NCBI GenBank assembly: GCA_017591395.1
Contig: WEDG01000383.1
Location: 62,001-126,000 of the forward strand
Reading direction: 5' to 3'
DNA: 64,000 bases
Origin: Schistocephalus solidus
Lineage: Eukaryota; Platyhelminthes; Cestoda; Diphyllobothriidea; Diphyllobothriidae
The position numbers were made by a program, and so were the translations under genes. The notes under the pieces were generated by a model. That model was not told the DNA's origin. It did not search any database and was given only the letters and a program-made list of their open reading frames with translations. The first letter of the stretch is position 1. Each line of letters starts with the position of its first letter. Below, one piece after another: positions 1 through 11,191 of this stretch.

Positions 1-47
1 GGAATGCAAAATACCCAAGCAGCAACTGAGCGAGACGGAAAAGATAC

Positions 48-3000
48 ACACACACACGACAGTTCGACCGTCGTAGTCCGACGATGTCCACCGTATGCTC
101 CATGGGTAAGTGGAGCAGGGACGGTGACTTGCGCGTGATTTAGTTTAAAGTGATTGTAGACTTGCGCTGCATCTACCGCACTCTCTCCTCCTCCCCCACC
201 TGAGCCCGGTGTCAAGACAGAGTCAAGAAGACCGGAGGCGGGAGAGGACGAAGGTGGCTGGCGCAGTCGGAGCCGCCCCTGGGCGTACCACCACACCTGG
301 CTCGGATCCCACAGAGTGAGAGTGCCATAAAGGCCACATTAAGAAGGAGCCATTGCAGCCTGACTCTCAGTCCGCCAGTCAGCCACTTCACACAAAACAC
401 ACATTGGGCTGACTACGCGGTCCGAGTTATTCCGTCAGTTGGCAACCTTCCAAGCCACGGCTTTTAGCGCACCGTGATAGTTACAAGCGCGTCAGCTTGT
501 TTATAGTGAGGAAAATGCGCTGAGCTCTCGACCTCACTCTCTCCCCCAACCCCAAAATCAGACCACTGTCCGAGCCTGATGTGGGAGTGGGCGCATTGGC
601 TGACGGATCGGCGTACCCGTCTTCGCGCGCCATAGCACGACCTGGCCCCCATAACGCACACACCAGGATTCACTAACTCAGGGGATATGGAGGAGCCATC
701 GCCGGCTGACTCCCAGTCCACTGGTCAGCCACTCGACACACACAACACATACACTGAGCCGACGTCGTGGTCTGCGTAAGCGTCAGATTGGCAGTTTTCA
801 GCCACGGTTTCTAGGAAACCGTGATATACTCCAGGTACATGGTGATTATGAAGGTAAAGATAGTGTGTTCAGATGTAGCTAAGCCTCCGGTGGTTTACCG
901 CAGGTTTTTGAGAATGTGCATGTGACCGAAAAGGCCCATGCGATGAGTGAATGCACGAGGACAGTGAGGGCAGTGGAGGCGGCGATCTCTGCTGTGTGTT
1001 GAAGCTCCAGGCACTGGTTCACCAGTCTCTGTACGATAGATTCGCAAGTGACCGACCAGGCCAATGCGTGAGGTGAATGTGCGGTTGCAATGAGGACAGT
1101 TTAGGAGAGAGTCCCCATCGCTGATGGTGGTAGTGGTGGTGACAGTGGTGGTTGTGGGGGTAACACGTGCTGAGCATTGTGATGCGGTCTCGATGATGGT
1201 GGGACTAGTGGAATTGATGCCAGGGATGAGGGTGGAGGAGTCCGAAGGAGGGTTGACAGAAGTAGACGTAGAATTTTGAATTGTCGGATTGTTGATGTAT
1301 TGCTTCCGAAGATGTCCGACTAGTCCGATTCGCGCGCGGAAGGTGCGGTGACAGCGCGGGCATGTTGGAAGGGCCTGGGCATTGGCGATGTTGATCCGAG
1401 GCGCTGGTGACTTTCGTGCCGCTCTTTTGGTCTTGGCAGCGGCGATCCTGTTGGCTTCGTAGATTGCTGCCCCTGTCTTCACTTTTCTCCTCCAAGCCAA
1501 TCGATTTCGGGCAAGGTCCTCCCAGGACTCCGGATTGATCTGCAATTGCTTCAGGGAGGTCTTCAGAGTGTCTTTGTAGCATCGTACTTGACCCCCTTGT
1601 CGATGAGAACCCATGGCGAGATCTCCATAGAAGAGTCGTTTGGGTAGCCTTTCGTCATCCATCCGCACAAGGTGACCGCTCCAGCGCAGTTGCAGTTGTT
1701 TCGACTGAGCGAAAATGCTGAGAATGCCTGTTCGTTCCAGCAGTTCCGTGTCCGGTATCCTGTCTTGCCAACTCAGCTTTAGTATTCTGCGGAGACAGCT
1801 GAGGTGGAATTGGTTGAGCTTTCGTGCCTGCCTTTGGTAGATTGTCCACGTCTCCGCTCCATACAGCAGCGTTGGCAATATGACAGCTTTGTACATCTTG
1901 AGTTTGGTTCTGAGGTGGAGACCATGTCGATTCCAGACCACATTTTGCATGCGTCCAAAGGCTTGGCTGGCTTTAGCGATCCGATGGGCGATCTCATCGT
2001 CGACTTTGGTGCTGCGTGAGAGATTGCTGCCTAGATACGTGAAGGTATCTACAGATTTAAGTTGGGCGCCATTGACATTGATGTGAGCTGCGGTGTATAG
2101 AGTGTTTGGCGACGGTTGATGCATCACAACCGTATTCTCAGTGTTGATGCGAAGTCCGAAGTTGTCACAGGCGGCAGCGAAGAGGTCCATGCTCCTTTGC
2201 ATTTCCTCTTCTGTCGTTGTATTGAGTGCGCAGTCATCGGCGAATAGAAGTTTATGGATAGTCGCTGTGGAGACACGCGAGCGGAAGTGTATTCGTCGTT
2301 GGTTGAGGAGTCGGCCATCCATCCGGTAGGCGTGCGGATCCCGGGGCGTTCGTCACGGTAGGCATCCATTAACATGGCAGAGAACATGAGGCTGAACAGG
2401 GTGGGAGCCAATACGCAGCCCTGCTTCACTCCGTTGGTCACTGCGAATGCTTCAGATACTGTCCCGTTGTCAGCAACGCGCGCCATCATCCCGTCGTGAA
2501 GCTGACGTACCATATGCGTGAACCGTTCAGGACAGCCGAATTTCTGCATGATTTTCCACAGCCCGTCGCGATTCACCGTGTCAAAGGCTTTCGTCAGGTC
2601 CACAAAGGTAGTGTAGAGGTGAGTCCGCATCTCTTGGCACTTCTCTTGCAGCTGGCGAGCAGCGAAGATCATGTCGATTGTTCCTCTGTGTCGTCGGAAG
2701 CCGCTTTGACTTTCCGGGAGCAGTCCTTGCTCCAGGTGAGCGTTCAAGCGGTTAAGGAGAATGCGGGCGAAGATCTTTCCAGCGATGTTCAGTAGCGAAA
2801 TTCCTCGGGGGTTGTCGCAAAGTTGGCGGTTTCCTTTCTTCATGTATAGGTGGACAATGGTGGCGTCTTTGAAATCCTGAGGGACTTGTCCTTGGTGCCA
2901 CATCTCCTGGAAGAGCACTGCGAGTCGATTCATCAGCTGGGGTCCACCATGCTTGTACATCTTAGCAGGGATCTTGTCCGAGCCAGGTGCTTTCCCGCTG

Positions 3001-3152
3001 GAGAGTTGCTGCACTGATCTGATGGTTTCTTGGAGAGAGGGCGGGAGATCAAGGTTGGCGTTGATTTCCACTTCAGGCAGGCGATCAATGGCGGCATCGG
3101 AGATGGTGGAGGGCTGGTTGAGAACGCTTTGAAAGTGAGCAGCGTCCTGCTC
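48..3152 (-). mobile_element. 5'-truncated LINE (non-LTR retrotransposon), copy A
   Basis: The element reads on the minus strand. Its 3' end is near position 57, next to a short CA tract on the plus strand (a GT tail in the element's own sense). Its 3' UTR spans roughly 60-890. Coding sequence runs from 895 up to about 3150, where it stops abruptly inside the region just before the RT palm and is joined to another repeat. The endonuclease domain is therefore missing, as expected of a 5'-truncated insertion. The same 3' UTR and protein occur in copy B at 34053-39441 on the other strand, which defines the family. The LINE clade was not determined. Confidence 0.88.
895..3150 (-). pseudogene. Reverse transcriptase with C-terminal zinc fingers, LINE copy A (frameshifted, lacks endonuclease)
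   Basis: From high to low coordinates, an RT begins with the SSGKAPGSDKIP motif. It continues through GNRQLCDNPRGISLLN, the FVDLTKAFDTVNRDGLW palm motif and the NGVKQGCVLAPTLFSLMF motif. Near 2325 a small indel moves the frame. The second frame, 2322 down to 895 (about 475 residues), carries the intact FADD catalytic box and the thumb region. It ends in three zinc-finger-like modules starting near residues 321, 409 and 451. Each module has C-x2-C-x12-H, but the next expected His is replaced (Q, Y and L). The frame ends at a TAA just after the last module. Upstream of about 3150 the open frame is only read-through into the adjacent repeat. The copy cannot make a complete LINE protein. Confidence 0.88.
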
Positions 3153-4672
3153 ACACACACACACACGGCAGTTCGACCGTCGATTTCGACGAGGTACACC
3201 GTATGCTCCACACCATGGTGGTGCAGGGACGGTGACTTGCGCGTGAATTAGTTTTAAGTGAAAGTAGCCTTGCGCTGCAGCTACCGCACACTCTCCTCCT
3301 CCCCCACCTGAGCCCGGTGTCAAGACAGAGTTAAGAAGACCGGAGGCGGGAGAGGACGCAGGTGGCTGGCGCGGCCGGAGCCGCCCCTGGGCGTGCCACC
3401 ACACCCACATGTTCGGCATTTGTTATGGGAGCGCAACCCGAATAACGCCTGCCGTGCCCTGATGTGGCCCCCGTGTTGGTCCAGCGCATCTACCACGTGG
3501 CCCATTTAGGGGGCACACACACACGACAGTTCGACCGTCGTAGTCGGACGATGTCCACCGTATGCTCATGGGAAAGTTGATCAGGGACGGTGACTTGCGC
3601 GTGATTTAGTTTTAAGTGATAGTAGCCTTGCGCTGCAGCTACCGCACTCTCTCCTCCTCCCCCACCTGAGCCCGTTGTCAAGACAGAGTCAAGAAGACTG
3701 GAGGCGGAAAAGGACGCAGGTGGCTGGCGCGGCTGGGTCCCCTATGTCCTAGCCGCCCCTAGGCGTGCCAGCACACCTCCATGTTCGGCATTTGTTATGG
3801 GAGCACAACCCGAATAACGCCTGCCGTGCCCCAATTTGGCCCCCATGTTGGTCCAACGCATCTACCAACTGGCCCGTTTAGGGTGGCACACACACACGCA
3901 CACACACGCACACACACACACACACGACGACAGTTCGACTGTCGTAGTCCGACGATGTCCACCGTATGCTCCATGGGAAAGTGGAGCAGGGACAGTGACT
4001 TGCGCGTGATTTAGTTTAAAGTGATAGTTGACTTGTGCTGCATCTACCGCAATTTCTCCTCCGCCCCCACCTGAGCCCGGTGTCAAGACAGAGTCAAGAA
4101 GACCGGAGGCGGGAGGGGACGCAGGTGGCTGGCGCGGCTGGGTACCCTAAGTCCTAGCCGCCCCTAGGCGTGCCACCACACCTCTATGTTCGGCATTTGT
4201 TATGGAAGCGCAACCCGAATAACACCTGCCGTGCCCTAAAGTGGCCCCCGTGTTGGTCCAACGCATCTACCACGTGGCCCGTTTAGGGGGCACACACACA
4301 CACACACGATAGTTCGACCGTCGTAGTCCGACGATGTCCACCGTATGCTCATGGGAAAGTTGAGCAGGGACGGTGACTTGCGCGTAATATAGTTTAAAGT
4401 GATAGTAGACTTGCGCTGCATCTACCGCACTCTCTCCTCCTCCCTCACCGGAGCCCGGTGTCAAGACAGAGTCAAGAAGACCGGAGGCGAGAGAGGACGC
4501 AGGTGGCTGGCGCGGCTGGGTCCCCTAAGTCCTAGCCACCCCTAGGCGTGCCACCACACCTCCATGTTCGGCATTTGTTATGGGAGCGCAACCCGAATAA
4601 CACCTGCTGTGCACTAATGTGGCCCCCGTGTTGGTCCAACGCATCTACCACGTGGCCCGTTTAGGGGGCAAA
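3153..4672 (-). repeat. Tandem array of four SINE-like units sharing the LINE 3' tail
   Basis: Four related units lie head to tail at about 3153-3517, 3518-3885, 3886-4288 and 4289-4672. In the minus-strand sense each starts with CCCCCTAAACGGGCC, runs through a unit-specific head of about 150 bp, and ends in a tail of about 260 bp. That tail matches the terminal part of the LINE 3' UTR and finishes GGTCGAACTGTCG plus a GT tract. The GT tract of one unit abuts the head of the next. The first unit is a variant lacking about 35 bp in the middle. Short open frames across these units are incidental. A non-autonomous element using the LINE machinery is an inference from the shared 3' end. Confidence 0.85.
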
Positions 4673-4679
4673 TGGTTCA

Positions 4680-4985
4680 TATTCACTGCCGAATTCACGA
4701 GCATTATTGAATGTTCGCTTGATCACTTATATAAATATTAGGTTTTCATTACACAGAAAACACAAAGTTTTTAGATAATAAACTCTCAATGCAGGTGGAT
4801 TAGTAAGCTCGGTTCCATATTATTCAGAAATTTCAAAACCGAAAGATATTCCTCATTCAAGCATGGCATTTGAAGGGGAACAGATGCATATGGCCTAAGT
4901 AGTCATTTTTATCGAGGGCTGTTTTATCCGGCGGTTGAAAAGACGTGCATTCGATGGCCAGTGTCCTACCTTGACATGAGATGGC
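4680..4985. repeat. Decayed arm of the foldback repeat family
   Basis: This stretch has diverged similarity to one arm of the foldback element seen complete at 5455-6415. It shares the ordered landmarks of that arm: an A-rich start, then GCATATGGCCTAAGTAGTCATTTTTA, with a GACGTGCATTC-like segment and a TTGACATGAG end. It carries no coding capacity. Confidence 0.45.
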
Positions 4986-5454
4986 ACATCTACTGTGGGC
5001 CCAACGTCAATGGGTTGTTTTTTGGTAAAACAACCTAGATGGAAAGTGCTACGACGGTCCGAAACTCGACACACAACGTTATTCGGCTAGTTTCATGCAT
5101 GACAGAATACCATCACGCCTCAGAGTGACAGTGATTACCTGGTGCATGCGAAAGTTTGAAAATCAGCAGACGCACTGCCCCCCTCCACTCCCTTTGGCCA
5201 CGCCCGAACTTTCGGAGCCTGCAGTTCGTTCTATGTCATTGGGTCAAAAGGGCCAGAGGCTGGTGCATGCACAGTGATTGCCTCAGTAGAACCGTAATAT
5301 CGCGGTAACTCGTGATAAATCTCACAAGTGAACCCGCCACACTTGTTTTTTTTTATTGTGCATACAACCAGCTGACGGCCATTCCGGCCGTCGTGATTAT
5401 CCATTTTCGTTAAACACCACTGTCAGACTTCAAGTGGCGTTGGTAGATGAACAT
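4986..5454. other. Unassigned sequence
   Basis: I see no gene, RNA or recognisable repeat here. The 60-codon frame at 5095-5277 has no features of a protein. Confidence 0.5.
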
Positions 5455-6415
5455 ACAGTCAATTCTGAAATGTGTTTTCGTTTCGAACAAAGTACTAAAA
5501 CAGGGTTGTCCTATTGATTATAGTGCAGCCTAATCCTAAGATATGTCAGCCACGCCAGAATATCACTTTTAAGCGAGCTTCATTCTGACCGACGGCAAAA
5601 ATTTTACAAAGTTGAAACTGGCTAATTAAGTAGTAGGCATTTTTCTAATTGATTTCCAATGCTCTTATTAATTCAAATATAGTACATTGAAAACATGCAC
5701 AAAATATTCTTTCATGTACTCGTTGGGTAGCCAATTACACCGTCAAATTTTATCCTTGAGGAAAGCCGATCTTGAGTTTTATAAAAATTACAAAGATGAG
5801 CTTAAAGCCGCGAAACGTTCATTCATAATACATCGTATACATCAATTTATTAATGTTGTTTATAAAGTGTACTACGTGACCTACATCCATTGCAAAATTT
5901 TATGAGAACTATGTGATTTCTTTTTCATAGCGTATATAATTTTGTGATTTGTCTTAAACAGAATAAATACAGAATTTAGTTTGGAAACCTTAAATTGAAA
6001 TCCAATGGCCGGTAGGGTTCAAAATTATTCGACAATTCAGAAACTTTTTTAAAACCCACAAAATATGCTTTCTTCGAGCATAGAATTTCAGGGTGTAATT
6101 GGCTATCAAACGAGTACAAGAAAGGATATTATTGTGCATGGGTTCTACATAATATACTTGAATTTATAAGGGCATCAACAATTTATGAGAAAATGTATAC
6201 CAAATAAGTAGCAATTTTTTTACAGCGTATGCTTTTTTGAAGGCGGTCAGAAAGGTATTTTTTTCAGGAGCCGGCATCCTGAAGTGCAAGAAATATTTTG
6301 GGATTAGACTCCTCGATGATTAATATGACAACCCCACATACTTAATTTGTTCGAATCGAAAACACATTTCAGAATTCAGGTTGACATTTCATGAGATAGG
6401 GAATTTTCTGGTTTT
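5455..6415. repeat. Foldback element with long inverted arms, near-complete copy
   Basis: Two arms of several hundred bp are inverted copies of each other around a short central region. A perfect 20-bp example is 5461-5480 against 6357-6376, which are exact reverse complements. Inward, both arms carry the same series in inverted order: the GTTGTC-ATTAAT segment, GCCTAATCC, GTCAGCCACGCCAGAAT (diverged in the other arm), TTCTGACCG, a TTAAGTAGT segment, and a run ending in CAAAATATTC. No transposase frame is present, so it would be non-autonomous. The family recurs at 15.0, 42.0 and 54.5 kb and as partial copies. Confidence 0.8.
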
Positions 6416-7547
6416 ATGGTACCGCTAGGTCAACAACACCACGAAGACGGCAACGATCACCGTGGGAAATGCGAAGTGTTGCCAAGACATAGGGTTGATA
6501 TAGCACTGCGTGCACTTTTGACACGATCCCCTCAAATGTGTTCTGCGAGGTGCTCTCCCTATGGCTCATGCATGTAGGAGAACTGACGAGATGACCAGAT
6601 TCTGGCTCCAGCCACCCAAACAGTCAAGACACTGCCCGGCATTCCTGGGTGCACTTGACACACGATACCATTGAAGATGATCAAGATGCAGGAGTTCTGG
6701 CAGGTTAATTGAATAAAGTGCACTGGAAGACGAACGTGTTAGGTTAGGAAAGCAATGTCAATGAACTATAAGACTGGTAGAGAAGATAGGGAGTAGAAGG
6801 AAACCAGCGGACCCCGGAAAGTAAGTGCTCCAAAAAGAAACACCTGTAGAAAAGACAAGTTAATCATCAGAATAATGAGGGTAAATCCGCTTGTTTCCGT
6901 GAAAAAAAACTACATAAAAGCTTTGGACCTTCAGCCTTGTTACGCACATTGGTATGTCGATTAAACGAAAAGGGCACACAATCAAGGCAACCTATTTATA
7001 TTAAACTTGGAGAAGCTCGCGGAAATTGAGACTATGCATGGGTCTAGCACTCGCGTTGAGCCGAATAAAGATTCACTCACGAGACCGGGGAGGACTTCGG
7101 ACTTGGAGGACAAACGAGTTGTTTATAATGCAGGTCACACCCTCGACCGTTCAAGGTGATGGTGCCATCATTTACGCATGGGGTGATACTTGAATGAGGA
7201 GGGGGGGGGGAGGGTGATTTGGTCATCTTAAAAACAAACGTAACTGGTGAAGAAAATTGTGATATCATGGAATCCTATTCGTTACCATGGCCGTCCGGCA
7301 ATAGCCATCGGCAATTACGGGAAGGCAAAACCGGATCCTATCGTCCTGCCGTGATGCGTTTAAAGATTATGCATGATACATGCTTTCTACATCGTTAGCT
7401 TGCTTGAACCGCGAAAGCCCAGAGAGATAGCACTGATTGAGGTCTCCAGAACCATTCCCATTAGTCACGCCAAAAATGTTATTATAAGTATGACAAGTCA
7501 AGTGGGAGACGTGATCAAAGTAAGTAGTAAATATATACGGTCAGTGG
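6416..7547. other. Unassigned sequence
   Basis: No gene or family-level repeat recognised. There is a short G run at 7201-7211 and only short open frames with no protein-like character. Confidence 0.5.
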
Positions 7548-7885
7548 CTAACCGAAATTCTGAGAATAGTTTTTCGCTGAGGAATAATTACTTAGGTGGG
7601 GTTTTAATATTAATTATCGTGCGGTAAAATCCAAAGATATTTCTATAAAATATATTCGGATTTACGAGGACATGAAAAATAAATATAAAAACGAATGCTA
7701 TTTAAGTATTCATTTTTACCGGGTGTCGTTTTTGCAGGCGGGCAAAAAGATGTGCATTCTGAAGCCAGCATTCTGGTTTATCTCAAAAATCTTGAGATGC
7801 TGCTGCATCATGACCAAAATTACAAACCCACTTAAGTGACCTTTCATAATTGAAAATGCATTTCAATGCAGTGGTCGGTCACAGT
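7548..7885. repeat. Internally deleted foldback element
   Basis: The beginning of the left arm (AACCGAAATTCTGAGAA, then a TTACTTAGGTGGGG segment and ATTAATTATCGTGC) is joined near 7640 directly to the right arm. The right arm runs through CATTTTTACCGGG, a GCATTCTGAAGCCAGCATTCTGG-like segment and a terminal AAAATGCATTTC. The middle of the element is missing, leaving a compact hairpin-forming copy. Confidence 0.6.
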
Positions 7886-8332
7886 GACCGTACGACACTG
7901 AAACGACCCTAAGCGAAAACGTTGAGTAGTTCTGGTGGCGGGTCGTATAATTAAAATAATCGTGATGCGTACGTTCTGGAAGGGACTGATGCAAATCCAG
8001 ATGCTGCCAGAAAAATCAGGGAGGAACCCCTGCGTTAGTGTCCATTAAAGTTCGACGCATCGAGTCACTGACCCCGGCAGCCAACAAAAAAGGGTTCAAA
8101 ATAGCGAGAGGGCGAGGAAAAATTTACGGTTTGAAAGGGGAGATTTCTGTTTGGATTTTTGGGCAGCCGCCATACAGAGAAAAGAAACAAAGTGGTAGGA
8201 CTGTATTGCCTCCTCGCCACCTATGGTTTAACTGCACTCTGCAAACAATTGAAATTCTCGTCGTGACGCGACTACCCACAATATCAGAAGATGGGTTATA
8301 TTAACATGGTTATAAAAACTGAACAAGATCTC
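7886..8332. other. Unassigned sequence
   Basis: An 88-codon plus-strand frame lies at 8038-8304 without any recognisable domain. I do not treat it as a gene. Nothing else is seen. Confidence 0.45.
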
Positions 8333-9045
8333 AAACACACACACACACACACACACACGACACGACAGTTCGACCGTCGTAGTCCGACGATGTCCACCGT
8401 ATGCTCGTGGGAAAGTTGAGCAGGGAGGGTGACTTGCGCGTGATTTTGTTTAAAGTGATAGTAGACTTGCGCTGCATCTACTGCGACCCTCTCTCCCTCC
8501 TCCCCCACCTGAGCCCAGTGTCAAGACAGAGTCAAGGAGACCGGAGGCGGGAGAGGACGCAGGTGGCTGGCGCAGCTGGGTCCCCTATGTCCTAGCCGCC
8601 CCTAGGCGTGCCACCACACCTCCATGTTCGGCATTTGTTATGGGAGCGCAACCCGAATAACGCCTGCCGTGCCCTTATTTGGCCCCCGTGTTGGTCCCGA
8701 ATAACACCTGCCGTGCCCTAATGTGGCCCCCGTGTTGGTCCAACGCATCTACCACGCGGCCCGTTTAGGGGGCCAAACACGCACACGACAGTTCGACCGT
8801 CGTAGTCCGACGATGTCCACCGTATGCTCCATGGGAAAGTGGAGCAGGGACAGTGACTTGCGCGTGAGTTAGTTTAAAGTGATAGTAGACTTGCGCTGCA
8901 TCTACTGCACTTTCTCCTCCTCCCCCACCTGAGCCCGGTGTCAAGACAGAGTCAAGAAGACCGGAGGCGGGAGAGGACGCAGGTGGCTGGCGCGGCTGGG
9001 TCCCTTAAGTCCTAGCCGCCCCTAGGCGTGCCACCACACCTCCAT
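8333..9045 (-). repeat. Two more SINE-like units sharing the LINE 3' tail
   Basis: Unit one, 8333-8768, ends in a CA/GT tract and is complete. It carries an internal duplication of about 50 bp near 8672-8745, where the segment ending GTGTTGGTCC is repeated. Unit two, 8769-9045, is truncated in its head after the GGCGTGCCACCACACCTCC segment and runs straight into a foldback-arm fragment. Both have the same orientation as the array at 3153-4672. Confidence 0.82.
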
Positions 9046-9230
9046 GAAGTTGTAATTTGCTACGAAATGCGTACAAGACACCAGAGTTACAGCGTGTTTT
9101 CTATAAAATATAGTAAACTCTATAACGGCATCGAAAATCAATGACAAAATGTATACTTCTTAAGTAGTCATTTTTAAAAGTGTGTAAGTTTTGCATGCGA
9201 CCAGTAAGAAGCTGCTATACGTCTGCTGGT
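9046..9230. repeat. Fragment of a foldback-element arm
   Basis: Shares the GTTTTCTATAAAATATA segment, the ACTTCTTAAGTAGTCATTTTT segment and GACCAGTAAGAAGCT with the foldback family. Truncated at both ends. Confidence 0.45.
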
Positions 9231-9353
9231 CGGCCTACCTAGTTAGCTCCAAGGTAGAATGGTATGATGACGTTCCGTAAACCAGTGGTGAGCGTCCCAA
9301 TACAATCAGCAAGTAGTTTATTGGCCTGCCGTTTCGGCTTCTCAATCTTACCC

Positions 9354-9702
<349 letters not shown>

Positions 9703-10189
9703 GTAGCAGCAGCAGCTGCAGCTATCTCCAATGCTGGATTTGCGTAAGAATGTGAAACGTCAGACCAATACAATTATTGTTAAAGTGATCGCATCTTTTT
9801 TTCTGAATTGCCTCCTGGAACTAGTCTACAAGCTTCTATCGGCATTTGTTTAGTTTAAGCGAAATAACATTTGGGTTCACCAAAAATGATTTCATCGTTG
9901 AGGGATTTAGGCTAAAAAAAGATCAAGGCTGGCTGCAGTCATCAGAGAAACGTCGTGCTTGTTGACTTTCTTTCGCAATGCGCCAACCGATGTAGGCTCT
10001 ATATCTAGTGCTCGACCTCAAACCAAGGACAATCAGGTTCTATTCCACAAACGAAAACGAAACCGTAGAAAAGTAAGGTAGGGATTGCACAGTACACGCA
10101 AATATTTGCTGAAAGCTGCAGAATTCCGTCAGCGACATAGACTATTTCTCCCATAGTCAGTCAAACGTATGGCAAATATACTATCTCCT
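9703..10189. other. Unassigned sequence
   Basis: Nothing recognised beyond the edge of the microsatellite. Confidence 0.5.
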
Positions 10190-10480
10190 TAAATCTTAAC
10201 CAAAATACTTGGAACCCACTTTCCTTGTGTTCTCTATAAGTTATATTTGAATTTACCGGATCATAGAAAATTGATGAAAAATGCATATGAACTAAGGGGT
10301 CATTTTTATATGAATTGGTTTTACAGGCAACTGGAAAGAGATTAGTTCAAAAGCAGGACTTTTGGCGTGACTGAAATAGTTAGGACTTATGCTATATCTT
10401 AATTAATCTTAAAGCCTTACTTAAGTAACCTTTTCGACTCAAAAACACGTTTCTGAGTTTCGATAAAAATTTAATGAGCT
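10190..10480. repeat. Diverged foldback-element arm
   Basis: Contains the arm landmarks in order: TGTTCTCTATAAGTTATATTTGAATTTA (diverged), AACTAAGGGGTCATTTTTAT, TTACTTAAGTAACCTTTTCGA, then AAACACGTTTCTGAGTTTCG and a final AATGAGCTAGAAAATC. It is one arm only. Confidence 0.55.
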
Positions 10481-11191
10481 AGAAAATCTGTTGTATTATC
10501 GGATGAGAAGGGCATTTACAGGCCCTGAACTGTTAGCAGCTAGTACTCTTTTCTCCTGGTTTTGGGTGAAATTCCCTCGTTTTTAAGAAATAACGAACTC
10601 CTGATTCACTGGTAGAGCGTTTAATTCAATAACGCTCGAAGACCAAATACTCTGGGTTATAATTATATATTCTGAAAATATTGGATTTGTTAAAGAGCAA
10701 GAACTCCATATGTGATTCGACTCAGGAAACGAAGGATATGTCAGAGAGTAAAATGGGACTGATAGATACAGGATTTTTATAGATTGAGGTAAATCAAGAA
10801 AAAAAGATAGCCAACCTAATCATAACTTTATCCATTGTTTTCGTCAGGGTAAAATTTCATTGCCGGGTTAGTAGGGCAGCACAATAGATTGTTGCCCTGA
10901 CATTTGTGTGGATTGCGATATCCGGTGGCTTTACCTCACGCGAACCAACATGCACGAGATTCTTCCTAGCTGACCTTACCCACTTGCATTCGAATCCTTC
11001 ACGGGAGTAAGAGTGAGGCCTGCTCGGCGCTATCTTTCATTATCAAATTAAAATGGGTGCGTTTTGAAACTACCCATTGCCAACCTACTGCAAGTGTCTT
11101 TCTGATCCCATGTAGGTGAGAGTTCCACTCAAAAAACAGTAATTTAGGTACGAATAAATATTGCTTTTGGATGCATATTTCACAGGCTTGA
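10481..11191. other. Unassigned sequence
   Basis: No gene or repeat recognised. If 11192-11902 is a terminal exon, this stretch would lie in its upstream intron. Confidence 0.45.

Noticed and set aside
2124..3419. Unique N-terminal domain on the copy A reverse transcriptase (above about 3150)
   Set aside because: That portion is read-through into the antisense of an adjacent SINE-like unit, not part of the LINE protein.
3153..4672. CRISPR-like regularly spaced repeats
   Set aside because: Units are about 370-400 bp with no short spacers, and the window is clearly eukaryotic.
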